Positions 36,548 through 43,438 of a DNA stretch of 43,438 nucleotides are shown here, piece by piece. Location: the IMG/VR virus record IMGVR_UViG_3300045996_001641, positions 1 through 43,438 of that record. One strand, given 5' to 3'. A program made the position numbers and the translations under genes. Source of the DNA: a virus. The notes under the pieces were generated by a model. That model made no database searches, was not told the origin of the DNA, and saw only the letters and a list, made by a program, of their open reading frames with translations. The first letter of the stretch is position 1, and every line of letters starts with the position of its first letter.

Positions 36548-36603
36548 AAAACGAAAGGCCCGCTCACCGTGTCGCCGGGAGGAGCTGACACGGGCTGCGG
36601 GCC
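36548..36603 (-). terminator. Terminator/attenuator within the tail operon
   Basis: On the minus strand GGCCCGC...GCGGGCC encloses CCGTGTC...GACACGG and is followed by TTTCGTTTT. It is a good Rho-independent terminator, in the 128-bp gap after the tail tube gene. It would reduce transcription of the genes after it, so sheath and tube, needed in many copies, are made in excess of baseplate proteins. Confidence 0.7.
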
Positions 36604-36663
36604 CTTACGAAACAGTGCGCGACGCCGTCTCCTCCCAGGATCGCGCTGATGTGAAAGTCGGCC

Positions 36664-37032
36664 TTATTCTGGCGCAGCCAACTCCCCGGTCCACGTAAGC
36701 GAACCTTCGCTCGCGTTGCCGACAGACTGACTGGACTCGACGGTTTCAAGCTTGCCGCGGCCAATGTAGCTCACGGCGCCCTCGAACACCTGGAAGTCCA
36801 CGTATTCACGGCGGGCAGCCATCGCGTGATACGGGTGCTCGGTGCCGCCGATCATGATCGGGAACGACATCTCGAGCGTGCATGCGCCAGAGCTGTGACT
36901 GAACCCGGCGAGACCTTCGAGAACTTCGATGCGAACGACGCCCGATTCGGTGCGTCGGCTGATGCTGCTTACGAGCGTGACTGGGCCACCATTCATGATG
37001 ACCTTGATTTGAGCGCCGTCTTGGAGAGCCAT
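36664..37032 (-). CDS. Tail tube protein
   Basis: 122 residues. A β-rich protein (QIKVIMNGGPVTLVSSISRRTE, GACTLEMSFPIMIGGTEHP, AVSYIGRGKLETVESSQS), the type of short tube protein (Mu M-like) that stacks as rings inside the sheath. It lies directly downstream of the sheath gene, with a terminator after it. Confidence 0.75.
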   Translation of the reverse strand: MALQDGAQIKVIMNGGPVTLVSSISRRTESGVVRIEVLEGLAGFSHSSGACTLEMSFPIMIGGTEHPYHAMAARREYVDFQVFEGAVSYIGRGKLETVESSQSVGNASEGSLTWTGELAAPE

Positions 37033-37052
37033 GTTCGTTTTCCTTCAGGCGC

Positions 37053-38597
37053 TCAGCCCGTCGAGACCTCGGCCACGCGGAACGTACCGATTAGGTTGTG
37101 ATCGATGATGTGCAGGTTGTAACCGCACTCAAGTCGAGAACCGTTCTTCTCGACGCGCACCGATTCGAGCGTTGCGTCGAGTTCCTGTGAGTGGCCGCGG
37201 TTGAAGAAGTCACGCAACAGCGAGAACAGGCGTGGCTTGTAGAGCGATGGGCGCGTCACGTTCGGGCGCAGCGGCTGATTCGGATTCGGCTTCCCGTTTT
37301 CCAGGAACGTGTCGTTTTCGAGTTTCTTGCCGGCCATGTTGAGGTGCCAGTCGGCCAGCACTTCGTCGACCTGCAGATCGGCGCCGCTCACGCGGTGGCA
37401 CTCAGTCGCCCGGAAGTCGTCTTGGGTGCCGGCCGCGTTCTTGCTGCGGGTGTTGACGTTCATCACCCAGACCGGGCCCGAGTCGGTCGACTGGATCGGC
37501 GACAATCCGTCGTTGATCGCGTCGTTCAGGTCGGTGTCAGTCGGCCAATCCGCGTTGCTGTAGCAGTTGGAAAGGATGTCGCTGAGCGAGTAGGTGGCGA
37601 GGTTCGCGGTTGCATCCAGCGCTTCCGCCTTCTGGCGGATGCCGGCGATGGCGCCAGCGATCTCGGCGCAGTCGTTGTCAGGCTTCTCGAGCCAGAGGAT
37701 TTGAAGGCGCTCGTAGTTGCGGCCAGTGGCCAACGTCGTCGCGTTGGCGAGGGTGCCGGGGTAGGCAGTGATCGCTACACTGCGAAGCCCGCGCCGAGGC
37801 TCGCTCTTGTTGACGATGTGCGTCTTCAGGTGACCTAGACTCGTTGCGTCGTTTGCGGAGCTGACGATGTAGTATTTGCGCGTCGAGTCGATCGTTGCCA
37901 GCGCGGACGCGAGGTTTGCGGCTTCGGTCGTGGTGCCGTCGGCGCCAGCAACGCCGGTCCCGAGGTGGGCGCCAGAAACGCTGATTGTCGTTCCGGTACC
38001 GGTAGAGATCTCGGCGCGTGCGCTGATGACGGGAACGGTGGCGGTGCCCTGGCTGACTCCAAGTAGCTTCGCGGTTACGGTCAGCGTCCCAGACGAGTTG
38101 TCGGCAGTGACAGGCAGCCACGGCTTCGCGTTGATTGCCGCCTTCACGCCAGCCGCGATCGTGGTGACGGTGTCGCCGCTTGCGTACGTAAAACTGCAGG
38201 CCTCGCCACAGATGTACACGGTAGTGGTCCCACGCGCTGTCGCGTTGGTCGCGTAGAGGCAGGTCCAGGTAGCCGCTACAGGAGAGCCGCCAGACGTCTC
38301 TGCAACGGGCAGCGCGTATACCTTCGCGTCCTTGTTCACCTGCATGAACTTGCGGATCCCGCGATGCAGCGGCGAACCTTCGCCAGCGCCGGTGATGACG
38401 TCCTGTTCGTTGCCGACGGGGTAGAGCGTCGTCGTAGCCGTCCAAGTGCCGGCAGAAAGCTTCGGCATGACAAAGACGACTTCTCGGACCCCTGTCGCGG
38501 CAGAGGCTGGCCCCTGCGCGAAGATCACCTCGGCATATGGCCCAGGAACGCGCCAGCTGCCGTCAATGCCCGTGATCGGAATGATGGGCGCACCCAT
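37053..38597 (-). CDS. Tail sheath protein (Mu gpL-like)
   Basis: 514 residues. The opening (GSWRVPGPYAEVIFAQGPASA, then VFVMPKLSAGTWTATTTLYPVGNEQDVITGAGEGSPLHRGIRKFM) is the fold of contractile sheath proteins. A central insertion domain (about 110-210: VAATWTCLYATNATARGTTTVYICGEACSFTYASGDTVTTIAAGVKAAINA) and a C-terminal half with LADWHLNMAGKKLENDTFLENGKPNPNQPLRPNVTRPSL follow. It contracts on adsorption to drive the tube into the cell. Its start is in a TAATG overlap with the previous gene. Confidence 0.9.
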   Translation of the reverse strand: MGAPIIPITGIDGSWRVPGPYAEVIFAQGPASAATGVREVVFVMPKLSAGTWTATTTLYPVGNEQDVITGAGEGSPLHRGIRKFMQVNKDAKVYALPVAETSGGSPVAATWTCLYATNATARGTTTVYICGEACSFTYASGDTVTTIAAGVKAAINAKPWLPVTADNSSGTLTVTAKLLGVSQGTATVPVISARAEISTGTGTTISVSGAHLGTGVAGADGTTTEAANLASALATIDSTRKYYIVSSANDATSLGHLKTHIVNKSEPRRGLRSVAITAYPGTLANATTLATGRNYERLQILWLEKPDNDCAEIAGAIAGIRQKAEALDATANLATYSLSDILSNCYSNADWPTDTDLNDAINDGLSPIQSTDSGPVWVMNVNTRSKNAAGTQDDFRATECHRVSGADLQVDEVLADWHLNMAGKKLENDTFLENGKPNPNQPLRPNVTRPSLYKPRLFSLLRDFFNRGHSQELDATLESVRVEKNGSRLECGYNLHIIDHNLIGTFRVAEVSTG

Positions 38598-38968
38598 TAG
38601 GCGGACTCCTTCAAAGCGCTCTTAGGCGCCGCAACAGGCTTCTCGGTCCACGCGCCGTCACTGAATGCGACAGCAACGAACGGAACACCGCAGAACTCGG
38701 CGGTCTCCTTGTTAGCTGGCCAGAGTGCGAGCTTGCGGCAGTGGCGTGCGGCAGCCTGCCCCTCAGGAGTTTCGGAATCGAATACCGATGGCTCCCTGGT
38801 CGCCGGGTTCGAAGCCGGCACCCTGGTTCGCTCTTTGCCGCCCGGACCGCGCTCGACCTCGCCAGCGACGAACTCGCGCCCGATGTAGCGGGCTGGCTGC
38901 CCAAACGCGGGATTCAGACCCGGATAGCGGACGAGAGCGTCTTCTCTCGCATAGAATGCAAGCTGCAT
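38597..38968 (-). CDS. Hypothetical protein before the sheath, 123 aa
   Basis: In the position of Mu gp38 (DUF2635), a small protein just before the sheath gene. The start (ALVRYPGLNPAFGQPARYIGREF) faintly recalls that family's 'R.p....p..G...' pattern but is longer. A Lys/Ala/Pro-rich tail (KPVAAPKSALKE) follows. Possibly a tail completion factor; low certainty. Confidence 0.55.
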   Translation of the reverse strand: MQLAFYAREDALVRYPGLNPAFGQPARYIGREFVAGEVERGPGGKERTRVPASNPATREPSVFDSETPEGQAAARHCRKLALWPANKETAEFCGVPFVAVAFSDGAWTEKPVAAPKSALKESA

Positions 38969-39012
38969 TGATGTTCCTTGAGACCGACGGCGCGAAGCTC
39001 GTCGGGTTGATT

Positions 39013-39477
39013 TCAGAAGCGCGAAGCGACGCGCTCCATGCCGTCCTTGAGCCCTTGCCCAAGGACACGGCCGGCAGCGTCTGCGGCGTTGTAGAGAAAG
39101 CGATAGGGCTTGTTGCCCGGGTGGTTCACCTTGCGAGCGAAGACGAGCTTGCCGCGAGTGATGAACCTGAGTGCGCGAGCTCGACGCGGTCGGATGACGT
39201 GCGGGCGAGCGCCGAGATCGATGGCAGCCGCATAGGGCGCCGTGTTCTGCAGCCGCAGGATCTTGCCTCCTCGCCTAACGAAGACCTTGTGACTGGTCTT
39301 GCGCTCGAGGTTGCCGGTCTGCGTCTTGAACTTGTGGTGATCGTGAACGTGCTGGACGCCGAAGCGACCGGCCTGCTCAGCTTCACGCTGCACCATCAGG
39401 GCGTGCCGCGAGATGAAGCTCGAGTGCGCCTTGTGGACCTGAGCGATGTTGATCGGTCCGGCGCTTTGGATGGCCAC
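39013..39477 (-). CDS. Tail completion protein, HK97 gp10-like
   Basis: 154 residues. FKTQTGNLERKTSHKVFVRRGGKILRL followed by APYAAAIDLGARPHVIRPRRARALRF is the HK97 gp10 family pattern ('tG.L..s......Y...iefGt..h.i.p....al'). A basic C-terminal helix follows. These proteins cap the tail end of the neck. It overlaps the 61-residue gene's stop. Confidence 0.75.
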   Translation of the reverse strand: MAIQSAGPINIAQVHKAHSSFISRHALMVQREAEQAGRFGVQHVHDHHKFKTQTGNLERKTSHKVFVRRGGKILRLQNTAPYAAAIDLGARPHVIRPRRARALRFITRGKLVFARKVNHPGNKPYRFLYNAADAAGRVLGQGLKDGMERVASRF

Positions 39478-39662
39478 TAACGAAACCTGATCGAGTTCGT
39501 CACCAACTGGCGCGCAAGCACCATGTGTGACTCAAGCATCAGCTCTCGCGAGCGTTCGGTGTCGCCCGCTTCAAGCGCCTCGGATGCCGACTCAAGCAGC
39601 TCCGCCGACTTGTTCAGCGCCACCTCTGCGGAGTCGTCAATCGTGTATTCGATGGTCGCCAT
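39477..39662 (-). CDS. Small helical protein, 61 aa
   Basis: A two-helix sequence (SAEVALNKSAELLESASEALEAGDTERSRELMLESHMVLARQLV). Neck/tail connector region with overlapping start and stop, which supports a real gene. It may be a small scaffold or adapter. No family recognised. Confidence 0.6.
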   Translation of the reverse strand: MATIEYTIDDSAEVALNKSAELLESASEALEAGDTERSRELMLESHMVLARQLVTNSIRFR

Positions 39663-40411
39663 TACGTCTCCGAGTCAGTCGATCCGAGTACCAGTGCAGG
39701 CGCGATCTCGTGCTCGTCACCGACGCCAACGACGAGGTCCATGCCGTCGAGCCCAGACTCCTCGGAGCCCTCGACCCAGCCGGATAGCTCGACCGTTTCG
39801 AGCACCATCTCAGCCGCCCAGAAAGGCGAGCCAGAGTCGCCGCCGGTAAAGACCGCGGGCCCGACTTCGAACGACTGAAGCTCAACGCCGGCCAGCGCGC
39901 TGGTGTCGCTGAAGAACTGGAGGGCGCCGTTTTGGTAGGCTTTGTGACGGCGCTGACGAATAGCCAGCCGAATGCACTTGGCTGCCGCAACGCCGAAGTC
40001 CTTGAGCTTGCGCTGGTCGCAGACGTCTAGCGGACCGACGATGTAGTGAAGGCGCCAAGGCTGCGTGAGCTTGTCGCGCTCCAGACCGTAGTCGCCAAAG
40101 GTGCCAGCACCGCTTCGATGCAGGGCCAGGATCGGGAACGCCACCTTAGCCTGCGTCAGCACCTGCTGCGTCGGCTCGTCGGGGTAGCACCAGGCTACGG
40201 GAGTGGCGCTCTTGCCGACCGGGTGGTTACCAGGAAGGCCAGCCGTCGCCACGACCCATGCGTCGCCGAGCTCGCTGTTGATGACCGCCTGGAAGAACTC
40301 CAGGAGCATGTCGCGAGCGGGGTCGAGAGAGGCGCCACCCGTTTCGGCGTCTCCAGAGGGAGGCAGGACTAACCCGCCGAATTTCTGGAGCATCGACTCG
40401 GCGACGGACAT
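39662..40411 (-). CDS. Head-tail connection protein, 249 aa (tail terminator candidate)
   Basis: Mixed α/β with a helical start (ARDMLLEFFQAVINSELG), strands around KVAFPILALHRSG, LHYIVGPL, and ETVELSGWVEGSEESG. Position between the head-closure candidate and the tail completion protein fits a tail terminator, and 'K.afPlLal.R' with 'W.l.Y..G' is seen in such proteins. No certain family. Confidence 0.6.
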   Translation of the reverse strand: MSVAESMLQKFGGLVLPPSGDAETGGASLDPARDMLLEFFQAVINSELGDAWVVATAGLPGNHPVGKSATPVAWCYPDEPTQQVLTQAKVAFPILALHRSGAGTFGDYGLERDKLTQPWRLHYIVGPLDVCDQRKLKDFGVAAAKCIRLAIRQRRHKAYQNGALQFFSDTSALAGVELQSFEVGPAVFTGGDSGSPFWAAEMVLETVELSGWVEGSEESGLDGMDLVVGVGDEHEIAPALVLGSTDSET

Positions 40412-40866
40412 CAGAGCGCCTGGACGCCCGCAGGCAAGGCTTGAATCATGTAGCGGAGCGCGCGGTCGCTGGTCAGCGCGTGGACGCGGTAGTCGGCGCC
40501 GTTCGGATGCGTTGGGCCGACGATGCGGAGTAGGCGAACGTTGCCTGTCTCAAGGTTGCTACCGTCGAGCGACGAGAGGTCGGTGCCTCCGCCAGTGAAT
40601 GCCGGTGTGATCGGACCGATCTCGACAGTGCCCTTTGGCAGTCCACCACCGAGCGCCAACTCTTCGTCCTTGAGCCAGCGGATCCGCGGCGGCTGGCCTG
40701 CGTCCTCAGTGATCTCTGTGACGGTATTGTCGCGGACGCCGTCGCCGACGTAGGTGCCGCTCGAGACGCTCGTGACCAGGTAGACGCGGTGCATCCTGAA
40801 CCCCAGGTCACCCGCAATCGCCCTGGCCTCGTAGACCGTTGGCAAGAGTTCGTCGCGAAGGGTCAC
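40411..40866 (-). CDS. Head-closure-like protein, 151 aa
   Basis: Strand-rich with helical start (RDELLPTVYEARAIAGDLG, HRVYLVTSVSSGTYVG, TEITEDAGQPPRIRWLKDEELA). The likely role is the head-tail stopper/closure ring, from its place after the adaptor-like gene. Start and stop overlap or adjoin neighbours. Low sequence certainty. Confidence 0.6.
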   Translation of the reverse strand: MTLRDELLPTVYEARAIAGDLGFRMHRVYLVTSVSSGTYVGDGVRDNTVTEITEDAGQPPRIRWLKDEELALGGGLPKGTVEIGPITPAFTGGGTDLSSLDGSNLETGNVRLLRIVGPTHPNGADYRVHALTSDRALRYMIQALPAGVQAL

Positions 40867-40867
40867 G

Positions 40868-41470
40868 TTAGTAGACGCTCAGACGCTGACCAGCTGCAGC
40901 CTTCATCCGCCACATATTCGGTACGCCTAAAAGAGCAGCCAACTCATCACGCAGCACCATGATCTCGGCGTTGCTAGACTCGAAGGCGCTCTTGTTGGTG
41001 TCGTACCAAGAGACGTCGCCGATCACTTCTTTGAGCGCGCCACGGCCACCAGACTTGCCGCGTTGCTCACGGGTGAGCGAGAGCTGGCGCAGCGTCTCGC
41101 GGACCAGTGATTCGCCGCCCTCGAGCGTGACTGGATAGGAGCCGCTATGGACCTTGGTCAGCATCACCGTGATGGTGCTGCCGCTCACACTCTGGACGGT
41201 GGCGATCTCCTGCCGCGAGTCGACGTCGATCACGACGCGCGCACCGGCAACGAAGTCGGTGGCGTCAGCGAGAACGAGACCAACTGGAGTCGGTGTCGTC
41301 GCTGCAGCTACAGCTGTTGAGCTGGTGGTGGTGGCGCCCGAGCTCAGATACGGCTGGATGATCTGGTCGAACAGAGAGACATACGAGATGTACGGCTCAG
41401 CGTCGACCGTCAGCACATGGTACCCGAGCTCGGCCCTAATGCGCGTGACCTCTGATTGCAACAGGCTCAT
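40868..41470 (-). CDS. Head-tail adaptor-like protein, 200 aa
   Basis: Starts with a helix (LLQSEVTRIRAELGYHVL) and has a β region (VGLVLADATDFVAGARVVIDVDSRQEIATVQSVSGSTITVMLTKVHSG) of the kind seen in phage head-completion proteins ('v.l.dvt.f..G..v.vd...e...v..vsGst.tvl....HsG.y.v'). A helical end follows (AEIMVLRDELAALLGVP). Adaptor position by order. Confidence 0.65.
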   Translation of the reverse strand: MSLLQSEVTRIRAELGYHVLTVDAEPYISYVSLFDQIIQPYLSSGATTTSSTAVAAATTPTPVGLVLADATDFVAGARVVIDVDSRQEIATVQSVSGSTITVMLTKVHSGSYPVTLEGGESLVRETLRQLSLTREQRGKSGGRGALKEVIGDVSWYDTNKSAFESSNAEIMVLRDELAALLGVPNMWRMKAAAGQRLSVY

Positions 41471-41486
41471 CGGCTAGAGCCGTCGA

Positions 41487-41897
41487 TCAGTGCTGGTTGT
41501 ACGAGTACGCGATCGAGTAGGTATCGTTCGTGGTGCCGGTCGCGGCGCCGACCACGAGCGAGAGCCGCGAGTAGCGCCAGCCCTCGATACCGACCGGCGC
41601 AGAGATCACTTTCGTGACCGCAGCGTCGGCGCCGCCGGTACCAGTGGCGAGCACGGTCGCAGCCACGTTGTTCGTCCCGTGCGCGAAGTCGTACCACGTC
41701 GATGCGTCGTTGGAGCCCTGCCACTTGGCGGTCAGGGTGAGGTTGGTCGTCTCGGCGTCGACAGTGACCACCGCGGAAAGGTCGGTGACCTTCTTCGAGT
41801 CGCTGCCCATGAACAGGCTTGCGCCGTTCACCTGGCTGGCGATCGAGACACCGTCAGCGGTGCCAGTGACCACATGCAGAATGGATCGCTTCAGCAT
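41487..41897 (-). CDS. β-rich head protein, 136 aa (decoration or cement candidate)
   Basis: ATG 41897 shares a base with the capsid stop (TAATG), preferred over a GTG upstream. Entirely strand-like and Thr/Ala/Gly-rich (VTDLSAVVTVDAETTNLTLTAKWQGSNDASTWYDF, IEGWRYSRLSLVVGAAT). It resembles a jelly-roll or β-sandwich domain. Directly after the major capsid gene, as for decoration proteins; identity not certain. Confidence 0.6.
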   Translation of the reverse strand: MLKRSILHVVTGTADGVSIASQVNGASLFMGSDSKKVTDLSAVVTVDAETTNLTLTAKWQGSNDASTWYDFAHGTNNVAATVLATGTGGADAAVTKVISAPVGIEGWRYSRLSLVVGAATGTTNDTYSIAYSYNQH

Positions 41898-42985
41898 TAC
41901 GCGGAGCTCCGAACCGAGTAGCACAAGGCGTTGTTCGCGAGACCGAACGCGAGATCGGCAAGCCAGACCGCGAGGACGGTTTCGCCGTAGTTGTCGTTCG
42001 TGTTCGGCGCAACGCGTGGCGCGCGACCCATGCCGGCAAGCAGGGCGCCAGGGGCGATCGCGTGGCCGTAGTGGATCGGAACGCTCGAGCTGTTGTTCGT
42101 CACCGTCAAGGTCGTCGACTTGAAGATGTGGAACTTGTTCACGCTCTTCACGTACTGCGGGAAGAGCATATTGTACTGCGGGAATTCCTTGCCCGCCTTG
42201 ATGAAGGTCTCGTTCAGGCCGAGCTGCGTGAGCTGCGTGGGCGTTAGAACGAGCGCGCGGAAGCCATCGCTGAACGTCGGCGCATTCGCCGTGTCCATGT
42301 CGCGCTCGACGCGGCAGATCTGCTCCCAGGTCATCGGGAACGAACCGGTCGAGGTCGCGTCGTTCACCGCGGTCATGCCGTCGGGGTAGACGGCGTTGGC
42401 GGCGAGGTCGAGCAAGGAGACCTGCACCGCATCGATGAAGCGGTGAAAGTCGCGCTTGAAGTGCGTGCCGTGGATCGCGGCCGCCTTGTGCACGCCCATC
42501 TGCGCGTCGAAAGCCTCGATCGCGAGCGGGGCAGGCGCACCCGTGTTGGTGTCGAGTGGACCACCGTAGCGGTACAGCGTCAGGTTCGTCTGCTGACTAC
42601 CCACCGCGATCGGCGTGGTGCTGATCGTGGTGCCGGAAGCGATTCGACGGCTTGCCTCGGTGTAAGTCGTGTTCGCGAACACCGGACGATTGATCTTGAT
42701 CGTGTTGCCGGGCTTGCCGGCGAAGTCGACCTCAGCCGCAATGACGTCGCGGAACATGGGGCTCGCGAGCTTCAGCCGGTCGCGGTCCTCGGGCGCATAC
42801 GGGGCGCCATTGCCGCCGACGGTGCGACCGGGCAAACCGATCTCGCTGGGCGTCTGGAGGCTGATGCCGAGGGCACCGAGAAAGAGCTCAGCATAGAAGT
42901 ACTGAGGCTCCGGCTGCACGAGCAGCATGTCAGAGGTGATGTCGTAGAAGTTTTCGGGCATCGTCGCCCGCTGAAAGGATGGCAT
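41897..42985 (-). CDS. Major capsid protein
   Basis: 362 residues, the usual length of an HK97-fold coat. PMFRDVIAAEVDFAGKPGNTIKINRP, IPIAVGSQQTNLTLYRYGG-like β segments, a long helix (KAAAIHGTHFKRDFHRFIDAVQVSLLDLAA) and SDGFRALVLTPTQLTQLGLNETFIKAG have the pattern of capsid proteins in this class. Placed between scaffold-like and head-completion genes. Sequence identity to a named family cannot be tested here. Confidence 0.75.
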   Translation of the reverse strand: MPSFQRATMPENFYDITSDMLLVQPEPQYFYAELFLGALGISLQTPSEIGLPGRTVGGNGAPYAPEDRDRLKLASPMFRDVIAAEVDFAGKPGNTIKINRPVFANTTYTEASRRIASGTTISTTPIAVGSQQTNLTLYRYGGPLDTNTGAPAPLAIEAFDAQMGVHKAAAIHGTHFKRDFHRFIDAVQVSLLDLAANAVYPDGMTAVNDATSTGSFPMTWEQICRVERDMDTANAPTFSDGFRALVLTPTQLTQLGLNETFIKAGKEFPQYNMLFPQYVKSVNKFHIFKSTTLTVTNNSSSVPIHYGHAIAPGALLAGMGRAPRVAPNTNDNYGETVLAVWLADLAFGLANNALCYSVRSSA

Positions 42986-43037
42986 TCAGTCTTTCCTTTT
43001 TGGTTGTCTTCTCCGACTCACCGAGTGCGGAGTTGGA

Positions 43038-43438
43038 TCACGTTTGTTCGTAAGCCTTTGGGTTGAGGCTTCCGTATGCAGCAGCGGCGAATGGGTTCGT
43101 CGTGCGCAGGTGTTGGTAGGTGGCGCGCGAATCCGGTGGCGAAGTCACACCGTTGCTCGGTGGCGCAGTCGGCGCAGGAGACGTATTGGCGGGTTGCGTT
43201 GGGGGCGTCACAGCCGGCAGAGTTGCGGTCTGCGTTGCCTTCGCCAGCTCATCAGCCTGCTTTGCCCAGATGGGCGCGAAGTGATGAATGGCCCGAAGCT
43301 GCTCAGTCGGGTTGTCGCCAGCGAAGTCACTGATGGCTTTCTGCTGGTCGGGCGTGAGCGCCATCAGCATTCGACCGGCGTGCTCTTTGATGAGCGCAGC
43401 CTGTCGCTCGGCTTCGGTCTGCGTGCCCTTGAGTTTCG
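43038..43438 (-). CDS. Scaffold-like protein, N-terminus beyond the right edge
   Basis: The frame is open to the right edge. The visible part is helical and charged (QTEAERQAALIKEHAGRMLMALTPDQQKAISDFAG, AIHHFAPIWAKQADELAKATQ), then a Pro/Thr-rich linker and a short C-terminal region (LRTTNPFAAAAYGSLNPKAYEQ). Directly upstream of the major capsid in transcription order, with 52 bases between, the usual place for a scaffolding protein. Partial. Confidence 0.65.
   Translation of the reverse strand, partial: KLKGTQTEAERQAALIKEHAGRMLMALTPDQQKAISDFAGDNPTEQLRAIHHFAPIWAKQADELAKATQTATLPAVTPPTQPANTSPAPTAPPSNGVTSPPDSRATYQHLRTTNPFAAAAYGSLNPKAYEQT

Noticed and set aside
1-43438. tRNA genes, CRISPR arrays, insertion sequences and phage attachment sites
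   Set aside because: No cloverleaf with a T-loop, no regularly spaced short repeats, no transposase frame with terminal repeats, and no integrase gene were found; an att site cannot be claimed from one side.

Overview
The window is part of the genome of a tailed bacteriophage or prophage with a contractile, Mu-like tail. Coding density is very high and GC content is high. Start and stop codons overlap repeatedly as ATGA, GTGA or TAATG. On the minus strand the genes run scaffold, major capsid, head-completion genes, tail sheath, tail tube, tape measure, LysM baseplate protein, hub, spike, gp25-like wedge, baseplate J, YmfQ-like protein, fibres. This is the order seen in Mu-type myoviruses. Terminase and portal are not here and probably lie past the right edge. 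The host cannot be read directly. High GC and lipoproteins with long Gly-rich mature N-termini would fit a myxobacterial or related deltaproteobacterial host (inference only).

Positions 1-6446 (plus strand) hold about twenty small, mostly unrecognised genes of the kind found in phage early or accessory regions. Several carry Cys pairs that could bind zinc, and one is a ribbon-helix-helix (RHH) DNA-binding protein. This region has unusual non-coding structure. Two identical 14-bp palindromes each lie 18 bp upstream of an ATG and bracket the RHH gene. Four related stem-loops occur within 1.15 kb, three in gaps between mini-genes and one inside or just before a start region. The block ends with a HigBA/RelE-type toxin-antitoxin operon that has a palindrome on its -35 box, followed by a strong bidirectional terminator at 6459-6506.

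Positions 6523-11166 (minus strand) hold accessory genes: HNH nuclease, calcineurin-like phosphoesterase, GNAT acetyltransferase, a stand-alone FtsH-M41-like peptidase, and microproteins of 28 and 51 residues. Positions 11281-14607 are the lysis module: membrane/holin-like proteins, a lysozyme with the T4-type Glu-Asp-Thr triad, and a 43-residue single-span membrane protein nested between the lysozyme and the next gene.

Positions 14856-26849 carry tail fibre and receptor-recognition genes: two lectin-like (concanavalin-fold) proteins, repeat-rich fibres, tandem paralogues and, unexpectedly, a trypsin-like serine peptidase with a lipoprotein signal. Positions 26849-38597 are baseplate and tail, and 38597-43438 are the tail/head connection and capsid.

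Three insertions on the opposite (plus) strand interrupt the late minus-strand operon: an HNH homing-type endonuclease (21998-22786), a lone lipoprotein with its own promoter (24035-24352), and a three-gene island ending in a membrane protein/lipoprotein pair (28891-30015). They look like morons or selfish genes. The most unusual single gene is a 100-residue protein at 30012-30314, made of three 33-residue Pro-rich repeats and lying directly after the spike gene. It is a candidate for an undescribed spike-tip or spike-associated protein.
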